Assembly (NCBI RefSeq): GCF_003434055.1
Contig: NZ_QVEX01000017.1
Span: forward strand, 1 to 64,000
Reading direction: 5' to 3'
Length of the DNA stretch: 64,000 nucleotides
From: Enterocloster aldenensis
Lineage (GTDB): Bacteria > Bacillota > Clostridia > Lachnospirales > Lachnospiraceae
A program made the position numbers and the translations under genes. This document shows, in pieces, positions 58,572 through 64,000 of this stretch. The notes below the pieces were generated by a model that was given only the letters and a program-made list of their open reading frames with translations, had not been told where the DNA came from and made no database searches. How positions within the stretch are numbered: position 1 is the stretch's first letter; each line of letters starts with the position of its first letter.

Positions 58572-60119
58572 TTACATATATCTATCAACCAATCCTGCGA
58601 TATCATAGTCCCTTTCCTGACCCCAAACATCCCAGAAATCAATTGTCCTTGAAACAGGACGCTCCCTTGCCAGCTCCACTTTGATTTTGAGTGGTATTGG
58701 GACAGCGTCACCAACAATCAGCACCTCGCCTGGGTTAAACATCGTAACAGAATCAATTATCTTGTCGTCCCCATCCGGCAGCATCCCTTTAATCAAAGCC
58801 TTGTCATTCTCATTGTTTAGCTTTCCGATAATCATGTTGGCACACTGGGCAACAATGGTCTTATTCAGCTCTGATGGCCTCTGTGTTGCCGGGAAAAGCG
58901 TGATGCCGAACTTACGTCCCTCCTTGGCAATGTCCTCAAACACTTCCACCATCCGTCTCTGGCTGGCTGTCAGCTGGAAGTTATCCGGTATATAGACATG
59001 GGCCTCGTCACATACAATGGTCACCGGACGGATGCTGTCCATGTCCTGCTGACGCTGGATATCAAATATAAGCCGTGAGATGACCCCTATGATTGGCAGG
59101 GCTACGTCATGTGGAACTGCCGACAGGTCAATGTTCTTGACTGGTTTATCCGCTCCCAGGACAGCTTCCATCACTTCATAGAGGTAGCCCTGCGGCTTCT
59201 CCACGAACAGGAAGCTGTACCGGCTGTCCATCATCCGGTCCTTCAGCAGGTTCACCGTACTGGTAAGTTTCCCGTTGTACTCACCTTTGGTCGTCTTAGC
59301 CATCCCGGCCTTATCCCCGGTCTTGTAGAACTCCCCTGTCATGGACACCTGGTTGTCCAGGCTTTCCATTTCATCAATTAATCCCTGATAGCTGAAATAC
59401 ACCGGCTTATTCTCCTTCCCATCCGGGCATACCCTGTAATATGCCTTGCGGAGCGCCGTCATCACCGTGGTGGCGCTCTCCTCGCGGATTTTAAGGATAT
59501 TAGCCACGATGTCGTTAAACCCAAACATCCAAATCGGGAATGGGGAGTCCTCCCCGATGCGGATATTGGATGCATAAGACAGCTGGCTATACTCCCCATG
59601 GATATCAAACACAACCAGGTTAGCCCCTGGGAGCCTTGCGGCTTCTTCCAGTATCTTAGCCACGGTCTCCGACTTGCCGGCACCAGTATTCCCCACGATA
59701 CAGGAATGGCGCTGGAAAAACTTATTGCCGTCCACAACCGCGTCACAGGGGTAGGCAGCATAGGAACCAATACGGAACCCTCCCCGGCCACGACCCAGCA
59801 TATCCTCAAATTCCCTAATCCCGATACGGCAGATACTGACATTCGTTGTTGGGTATGCGTCTATGGCCTTTAAGAAACGCCCGTCCTTTAGGCTGCCGAT
59901 GATGGTACAGTCAATACTCTTGATCCCGGTTATCTCCCCCAGGAAATCCTCCTCCCCAATCCGTTCCTCCGGATCAGTGTCGGTCAGCCCTGTTACCATG
60001 GTCACAAGGCTCACCTCCCCATCAGACACAGATAAAAGGTCATTGATGCGGATATCCCGGAACTCTGACAGGTTTGTCCTTATCTGGACGCTGTCACTTA
60101 ATATTTTTACAAGTTTCAT
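58572..60119 (-). CDS. HerA/FtsK-superfamily ATPase (DUF87 type)
   Basis: The 515-aa protein has an N-terminal HAS-barrel-like region (about 1-120), Walker A CIVGNTGAGKSETVAKILEE (about 160-180), FDIHGEYSQL, Walker B PVTIVCDEAHVYIP (about 385) and the sensor/arginine region FPATQRPSELNKTIVAQCAN. HerA hexamers translocate on DNA and work with NurA-type nucleases in end resection. Here the gene is adjacent to a PD-(D/E)XK nuclease and a putative annealing protein, so it is probably the motor of a phage recombination module. A DNA-packaging or defence role is less likely from this context. Confidence 0.85.
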   Translation of the reverse strand: MKLVKILSDSVQIRTNLSEFRDIRINDLLSVSDGEVSLVTMVTGLTDTDPEERIGEEDFLGEITGIKSIDCTIIGSLKDGRFLKAIDAYPTTNVSICRIGIREFEDMLGRGRGGFRIGSYAAYPCDAVVDGNKFFQRHSCIVGNTGAGKSETVAKILEEAARLPGANLVVFDIHGEYSQLSYASNIRIGEDSPFPIWMFGFNDIVANILKIREESATTVMTALRKAYYRVCPDGKENKPVYFSYQGLIDEMESLDNQVSMTGEFYKTGDKAGMAKTTKGEYNGKLTSTVNLLKDRMMDSRYSFLFVEKPQGYLYEVMEAVLGADKPVKNIDLSAVPHDVALPIIGVISRLIFDIQRQQDMDSIRPVTIVCDEAHVYIPDNFQLTASQRRMVEVFEDIAKEGRKFGITLFPATQRPSELNKTIVAQCANMIIGKLNNENDKALIKGMLPDGDDKIIDSVTMFNPGEVLIVGDAVPIPLKIKVELARERPVSRTIDFWDVWGQERDYDIAGLVDRYM

Positions 60120-60130
60120 TTATTCCTCCC

Positions 60131-60871
60131 TTACAGTTCCAAAAGCTCGTTATAGTTACGGATGGATGCCGCCTTCACGGATTTACAGTAATCACACCTG
60201 CCGCAATACATCGGCGGTACCAGGCCCTTTTTTACATCACTGAAGCGTTCTATGTTTCCGATGATTTCAGTCCGGGCCATATCCAGCGTTGACTGGGGGA
60301 TTTGGAATATATCCAGGTCCGTCACCCGCTCCTTGGTCGCTACCGCCAGATAAAACGGCAGGCGCTCCCCGGTCACAACCTCAACCCCTGCCTGATAGAC
60401 AGCCCCCTGCAGGTCATACCTCCAAAGCGGCAGGCTCTTAAAGTTCGCCACCACTTTAAGGTCCGTGATGCAGATGCCTTCCAAATAGCTGTCCATTTTC
60501 ATCTTCCAGGCGATATCCGGGAATGCCTCAAAGGTCATGATCCGCTGCTTTTCCCCGCTCATAAACCGCATAAACAACGGGTCTGACTTTATCCGGCCAA
60601 TAATCTCATTGGCCTTGCGGAACTCACTTTTCAGTTCATTTTTCCGTGTAAACAGAGCCGGGTTATCCTGCATGAACTGCTGCAGGGCTCCCTCGAAGTA
60701 GGAATCCACAAAGGAGCCGACCAGCAGCGCCCTGGTGATGGGCTGCTGGTATTCCCCGCGTATCTTTGCCAGGGCCATTGCCTCACATTTGACAAAATCC
60801 TTGTATTGGGACACTGAAAAGTACTGCTCATTGGCTTCCTGGCTGTAATAATTCTCGGATGTCAGTTCCAT
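60131..60871 (-). CDS. PD-(D/E)XK exonuclease-like protein
   Basis: The 246-aa protein fits the RecE/Cas4-like nuclease family: FSVSQYKDFVKCEAMALAKI, RALLVGSFVDSYFEGALQQF, catalytic Asp in WKMKMDSYLEGICITDLKVV (D...D.K with the Lys of DLKVV), and QGAVYQAG. The Cys-containing C-terminus (MYCGRCDYCKSVK) may bind an iron-sulphur cluster or zinc. It would resect DNA ends for the annealing protein encoded just upstream. Confidence 0.83.
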   Translation of the reverse strand: MELTSENYYSQEANEQYFSVSQYKDFVKCEAMALAKIRGEYQQPITRALLVGSFVDSYFEGALQQFMQDNPALFTRKNELKSEFRKANEIIGRIKSDPLFMRFMSGEKQRIMTFEAFPDIAWKMKMDSYLEGICITDLKVVANFKSLPLWRYDLQGAVYQAGVEVVTGERLPFYLAVATKERVTDLDIFQIPQSTLDMARTEIIGNIERFSDVKKGLVPPMYCGRCDYCKSVKAASIRNYNELLEL

Positions 60872-60882
60872 AACTTCCCCCC

Positions 60883-61866
60883 CTATTTAAACCTCGGCTC
60901 CTGAGTTTCATCCGGAACGAAGGACGGGTCCAGATCCTGCTGCTGGGCCTGCCCTGTTTCCCGGGCACTGTCACCTGCAGGCCTTCCTGTTCCTACCGGC
61001 TGGGATTCTGACTTCCTGGCTTTCCCTTTCCTATCCTTCCCGGCCTCTTCCTTTCCCTCGAACGGATTCCTATTGATTTCGGATTCATCTACAGCCGGCG
61101 CTATGTCAAAATAATCTTCACGGTCTGCCATACCATCACGCAGGGACATGTATACTTTTTTCAGGCGGATTAGGTTCTGCATGGTAAAACTCTCTATTTT
61201 GCATCCCATGAACTTCTCCAGCATTGCCACTGTCACGCCGTATTCCCTTTCAAACGTGCCAGCAATCGCGCGGACTGTATCTTCCAGGGGCTCCCCGTTC
61301 TCACCCGCCAGCGTTTTCCCACACTGTGCAACCGCAGCCTCAATCACATCCCCGGGGATAATGCCCAGGATGCACGCCCTGAGCCTGCGGGCTCCATAAT
61401 TTGCTACCTGTTCGTAAATGTCCCGCGGCGCGGTAAGGGGGACATTGCCGTTCTTTTTTGATTCCCTGACATGCGGCACGGAGAAAATCTTTGCCTGTCG
61501 GGTATTTGTTTCCAAATCCCAAGCATAGGCCATGACCTGGCTTTCCCCGTTTCTTTGCTCCAGCTCAATGATCCCAAAATCAATATTCCCCCAGTTCTGG
61601 GCCATTGCCTCCGCCAGACGGATGGATGGCCCAGTCACACGCTCACCGCCACGGGGGTATTCGTACATAGACTTTTCTGCCAGACCCTTACGCTGGCAGG
61701 CCTTCATGATGCGGTTGAAACTTTCAAACTCATTTCGCGGGAACTTCTTGGCAATCACCATGGCCGCCTGTACTTCCTGGGCCTGACGGCTTACTACCAT
61801 TTCCGTTATTGTTCCGCGTGGCGCTGCCACAGCATTGTTCTCAAAAATATTTGCAATCTGTTCCAT
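60883..61866 (-). CDS. Putative phage single-strand annealing recombinase (RecT-like role)
   Basis: The 327-aa protein (FESFNRIMKACQRKGLAEKS; SIRLAEAMAQNWGNIDFGII; QVANYGARRLRACILGIIPG) lacks ATPase motifs. Its size, its position before an exonuclease gene and its acidic/Lys-rich C-terminal tail fit single-strand annealing proteins of phages. I do not recognise it as classical RecT, Erf or Red-beta. GGAGGAATGATTT precedes ATG. Confidence 0.68.
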   Translation of the reverse strand: MEQIANIFENNAVAAPRGTITEMVVSRQAQEVQAAMVIAKKFPRNEFESFNRIMKACQRKGLAEKSMYEYPRGGERVTGPSIRLAEAMAQNWGNIDFGIIELEQRNGESQVMAYAWDLETNTRQAKIFSVPHVRESKKNGNVPLTAPRDIYEQVANYGARRLRACILGIIPGDVIEAAVAQCGKTLAGENGEPLEDTVRAIAGTFEREYGVTVAMLEKFMGCKIESFTMQNLIRLKKVYMSLRDGMADREDYFDIAPAVDESEINRNPFEGKEEAGKDRKGKARKSESQPVGTGRPAGDSARETGQAQQQDLDPSFVPDETQEPRFK

Positions 61867-61869
61867 AAA

Positions 61870-62037
61870 TCATTCCTCCTTAATCCGGTTCCCGGAGTAA
61901 TACCACTCCACCAGCATCTGCTTAAATTCCTCCTGCTCCTCTACGGTCCCTTCCAGGCATCTTTCCAACGCATATGTATAGGCCTTCCCTTCTTCCACAA
62001 CCTTATCAACCTCAGGTCCTATCCCTCTGTAATACAT
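61870..62037 (-). CDS. Small early phage protein (55 aa)
   Basis: AAGGTGATACGGA precedes ATG 62035-62037. MYYRGIGPEVDKVVEEGKAY, then TYALERCLEGTVEEQEEFKQ is helical and acidic. The gene overlaps the 58-aa gene by 19 bases and ends three bases before the annealing-protein start. Function unknown. Confidence 0.62.
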   Translation of the reverse strand: MYYRGIGPEVDKVVEEGKAYTYALERCLEGTVEEQEEFKQMLVEWYYSGNRIKEE

Positions 62038-62195
62038 TCCGTATCACCTTCTCTTGCCATAATCCTCCCGCAGTAGGGACACGGTGTAATCTCCCCCAAT
62101 AGGGACCAGGTCCGAAACCCACAGCTACAGTTAAGTACAAAAAAAGGTGCCGTAATCTTTACCTGGCTGTCTGGGTACCGCTCTGGCCGGGGCAT
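62019..62195 (-). CDS. Small zinc-ribbon-like protein (58 aa)
   Basis: ATG 62193-62195 overlaps the preceding TGA (TGATG) with AAAGGAGAAGATGTG upstream. MPRPERYPDSQVKITAPFFV is followed by LNCSCGFRTWS and ITPCPYCGRIM, so CxC and CxxC pairs could bind zinc. Function unknown. Confidence 0.65.
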   Translation of the reverse strand: MPRPERYPDSQVKITAPFFVLNCSCGFRTWSLLGEITPCPYCGRIMAREGDTECITEG

Positions 62196-62539
62196 CACAT
62201 CTTCTCCTTTTCCGCCAGGATTTCTTTGACATGGTTCATCATGTATTCATTCGTTTCCTCTTTGACCAGTTTTTGGAACGTCATCATGGCTTTCAGGGTG
62301 GCATCTGCATTACCCTCGCAGTATTCCTCCAACATTGACATGATTGATTCCCCAAGGCATTCAATTACATGGGGAGGATTCAGTCCCCCACCCACAAGCA
62401 TGCACTGGGACTGGTATTTAACATGGCTGACGCTGTTTTCTGTTTCCTGGATTCCTATTGCAAAAAGCAGTTCACATGGGGATAACTCAGCATTAGTCTT
62501 AACTTCTCCGAAACTGCACTCAATTGTTCCTTTAATCAT
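62195..62539 (-). CDS. Early phage protein of unknown function (114 aa)
   Basis: The protein (MIKGTIECSFGEVKTNAELS; NPPHVIECLGESIMSMLEEY) has an alpha/beta N-terminal part and a helical acidic C-terminus. AGGAGGAAAAAACA precedes the ATG. It is coupled to the zinc-ribbon gene. No family recognised. Confidence 0.65.
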   Translation of the reverse strand: MIKGTIECSFGEVKTNAELSPCELLFAIGIQETENSVSHVKYQSQCMLVGGGLNPPHVIECLGESIMSMLEEYCEGNADATLKAMMTFQKLVKEETNEYMMNHVKEILAEKEKM

Positions 62540-62565
62540 TGTTTTTTCCTCCTGAATCCCTTATA

Positions 62566-62802
62566 CTAAGGGTGATAAGTTATTGTCTTGGACTCTTGAC
62601 GGCTCCACCCGTCTGGGGTCCGTTTTTTTTGTGGGCCAAAATACCCTCCGACTTCGTAGGTTGACTTATTGTTGTCCCAGTTATATGCCCTGCCATGCCC
62701 ATCTGCCAGAATGTATATACTCACATCTCCAGTTCCGGTCTTACTGCGCCATTCTGCCAGCAGGTCCATTATGGCCCGCAGTTCCTCCTCAGGCCTGTAC
62801 AT
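62566..62802 (-). CDS. Early phage protein of unknown function (78 aa)
   Basis: AAAGGAGGTGAGGAAG precedes ATG 62800-62802. MYRPEEELRAIMDLLAEWRS and VSIYILADGHGRAYNWDNNK show a helix followed by a beta-rich region. No family recognised. Confidence 0.62.
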   Translation of the reverse strand: MYRPEEELRAIMDLLAEWRSKTGTGDVSIYILADGHGRAYNWDNNKSTYEVGGYFGPQKKRTPDGWSRQESKTITYHP

Positions 62803-62817
62803 CTTCCTCACCTCCTT

Positions 62818-63138
62818 TCACAGCTCCACACCCATTGCCAGCGCCATGACCACCATAGCTGCCATCCACATCCCCAGCAGCCATATGACCGCCGGCACAA
62901 TCCATTCCGTGGCATCCACAATCTGCCTGGCACAGCGCCGCAGGAAGTTGGCTATCCACCTGGCCAGCCGCATCCATGGACCGTCCCGCCGGTTCCGGCG
63001 CCGCCTGACTATAAGAATCCGCCGTCTGCCCATCATGTTGGTAAGCACCGCGGTGGTGGGGCCTACGATGTCCAGACGCCAGCCAGGGTATCGGATGGCC
63101 GCCTTGGCGCGGATGGCTAACTCGGTTGTTTTTGTCAT
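62818..63138 (-). CDS. Early phage membrane-associated protein (106 aa)
   Basis: The N-terminal half is Arg-rich (MMGRRRILIVRRRRNRRDGP) and the C-terminus has a hydrophobic segment (IVPAVIWLLGMWMAAMVVMA). It may be anchored in the membrane with a basic cytoplasmic part. Its start overlaps the Cro-like regulator stop by four bases. Function unknown. Confidence 0.6.
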   Translation of the reverse strand: MTKTTELAIRAKAAIRYPGWRLDIVGPTTAVLTNMMGRRRILIVRRRRNRRDGPWMRLARWIANFLRRCARQIVDATEWIVPAVIWLLGMWMAAMVVMALAMGVEL

Positions 63139-63359
63139 TGTTCCTGCCCTCCCCTCAATGGCCTTCCCGCCAGCTGCTCTATCAACCAGATATGATGCAT
63201 CCTAAAGTCCCCTGGGTGGCATTTCCGTTTGCCCAAGGTATTAAACGGCATCCCGATTTTTCTTGCCAGCCCCTTATCGGTCAGGTTATTCCTTATCTTG
63301 GCCTCGCTGATGAGGAGTTTCACTTCATCCTCTTGTCGTTGGTAATCGCTCTTTTTCAT
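63135..63359 (-). CDS. Small helix-turn-helix regulator of the early operon (74 aa)
   Basis: MKKSDYQRQEDEVKLLISEA is followed by a helix-turn-helix (NNLTDKGLARKIGMPFNTLG). It has AAAGGAGGATACCCAGC upstream and is the first gene of the minus-strand early operon, opposite to the gene at 63455, the usual place of a Cro-like regulator. Confidence 0.75.
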   Translation of the reverse strand: MKKSDYQRQEDEVKLLISEAKIRNNLTDKGLARKIGMPFNTLGKRKCHPGDFRMHHIWLIEQLAGRPLRGGQEQ

Positions 63360-63377
63360 GCTGGGTATCCTCCTTTC

Positions 63378-63435
63378 TTGTGTTTTCTCCCCCTCCTTGG
63401 TATACTGTACTTACAGGCGTTGCAGCGCCAAGTAC
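63378..63435. promoter_or_regulatory. Divergent control region with promoter and dyad
   Basis: On plus, TTGTGT (63378-63383) and TATACT (63401-63406) are 17 bp apart, reading toward the gene at 63455. Immediately after, GTACTT...GGCG...CGCC.AAGTAC (63407-63435) forms an imperfect dyad, a likely operator. The TATACT also reads as AGTATA on minus, so the minus-strand early promoter may overlap. Confidence 0.5.
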
Positions 63436-63454
63436 AAAAGGAAGGATTATATAT

Positions 63455-64000
63455 ATGAACAATAATAACCAATCACTCATAGCCGCAGTGTCTGCATTTC
63501 AAAGTTCTTTAGAAAAGATGAATACAGATTTAACCGCCGCTTACTCTCCCATTATTCAATCTGTTTCGCAAATGCAAAGTGCACTTGCTTCCACCATGTA
63601 TCCGCAGATAAGCTTAGCTAGTCAAATACAAGCTATGTATGAAGCTCTATTGGCACCCATTCAGGAAATGCAGCTTTCTATGAATAGAGTAATTTCAAAT
63701 GATATTGCAAATGCTCTAGCACTTAACAACTCTGCTATCCAAGATTTGACAAAAAATATTCAGAACAGCCTTGTTGATTTTAGTTCCCATATCTCAACTG
63801 ACTTTTCATCAATATTGAAAAACATTTCCTTTCATCAAGAATATGTGGAAGTGCCCGAATACCTATACTCTTTTACTATTCATGGGAATGAATACCCACA
63901 AGAAGTCCCGCTTACCGCTGAAGCCCCAATTCCAAAGCGACGCATGACGCTGGAATTCTTTTTAAGCTGTGTATTGCCAAATATAATTGCTTTATTTAGC
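63455..64000 (+). CDS. Plus-strand protein with helical stalk and TM segment, cut by window end
   Basis: AAAAGGAAGGATTATATAT precedes ATG 63455-63457; the frame is open to the window end (182 codons). MNNNNQSLIAAVSAFQSSLE begins a long amphipathic helical region with regular Ser/Gln/Met positions to about residue 130; VEVPEYLYSF follows, then a basic turn (KRRMTLE) and a hydrophobic segment starting FFLSCVLPNIIAL. This looks like a membrane-anchored protein with a coiled stalk. It is AT-rich and opposite to the early operon, typical of a lysogeny-expressed accessory gene. No family is assigned with confidence. Confidence 0.7.
   Translation, partial: MNNNNQSLIAAVSAFQSSLEKMNTDLTAAYSPIIQSVSQMQSALASTMYPQISLASQIQAMYEALLAPIQEMQLSMNRVISNDIANALALNNSAIQDLTKNIQNSLVDFSSHISTDFSSILKNISFHQEYVEVPEYLYSFTIHGNEYPQEVPLTAEAPIPKRRMTLEFFLSCVLPNIIALFS

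Larger units (their letters stand above)
24669..64000. mobile_element. Prophage (siphovirus type), continuing beyond the window
   Basis: From just after tRNA-Val to the window end there is a coherent phage gene order on the minus strand: early and recombination genes (63-58 kb), replication (58-56 kb), late regulator (52.5 kb), terminase, portal, scaffold, capsid (49.7-42 kb), connectors and tail genes (41.7-33 kb), receptor-binding candidates (33-27 kb), holin and amidase, then repressor and ImmA at the tRNA end. No integrase or second attachment site is in view, so the right boundary is outside. Plus-strand or AT-rich cargo lies at 49.8-51.8 kb and after 63.4 kb. The left boundary at the tRNA is inferred. 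Confidence 0.9.

Noticed and set aside
58572..60119. HerA-like gene as part of a SIR2-HerA or similar defence system
   Set aside because: Its neighbours are a RecE-like nuclease, an annealing-type protein and a replication-associated phage gene, with no SIR2, DUF4297 or other effector nearby; a recombination role fits better.

Overview
The window looks like a chromosome segment of a Gram-positive anaerobe of the class Clostridia, most likely family Lachnospiraceae (Clostridium clostridioforme / Enterocloster-like). The reasons are the complete S10-spc-alpha ribosomal protein cluster in Firmicutes order (including the KOW-domain RNA-binding protein between map and infA), zinc-type S14, choline-binding-like cell-wall repeat proteins, strong AGGAGG ribosome-binding sites, and a Clostridia-type siphophage. 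The genus is inference; no 16S gene is present.

Region 1 (1-1900) holds the decayed tail and an intact copy of secreted cell-wall-repeat proteins and a 14-bp tandem repeat. Region 2 (1843-18886, all minus strand) is one long ribosomal protein cluster running from rpsJ (promoter at 18858-18886) to rplQ (terminator at 1843-1880), with secY, adk, map, infA and rpoA embedded and a second consensus promoter before rpmJ. Three of its unusually long gaps carry copies of the same hairpin-rich interspersed repeat, and other gaps fold into strong hairpins. Region 3 (18975-24377) has another cell-wall-repeat protein, a class I SAM-dependent methyltransferase, a subtilisin-like peptidase and adenine deaminase. 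A tRNA-Val(CAC) gene follows at 24595.

Region 4 (24669 to the window end) is a prophage next to that tRNA, truncated by the window. Nearly all of it is on the minus strand. Read from high to low coordinates it has: a divergent control region (about 63.4 kb); small early genes; a recombination module (putative annealing protein, PD-(D/E)XK nuclease, HerA/FtsK-like ATPase); replication genes; a cluster of tiny genes; a RinA-like late regulator and terminators; an AT-rich two-gene cargo operon; a small plus-strand island with a possible type I toxin unit and a two-TM protein plus Cro-like regulator; terminase, portal, head, connector, tail and baseplate genes; a Kelch-like receptor-binding candidate; holin and amidase; and a repressor/ImmA pair with a possible small RNA at the tRNA end. 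No integrase is visible, so it probably lies beyond position 64000.

The best leads for undescribed biology are: the cargo pair at 50440-51848 (a 310-aa soluble protein plus a 4-TM protein with its own promoter); the promoter-SD-hydrophobic peptide-terminator unit at 49771-49987 facing an antisense promoter; the HEXXH domain appended to a phage head protein with a translationally coupled 59-aa gene; the 78-nt promoter-to-terminator RNA at 25266-25343; three copies of the palindrome TTGCGATATCGCAA in phage genes; the HerA-nuclease-annealase module; and the interspersed repeat inside the ribosomal cluster. All functional statements come from reading the sequence and from family knowledge; no database search was possible.
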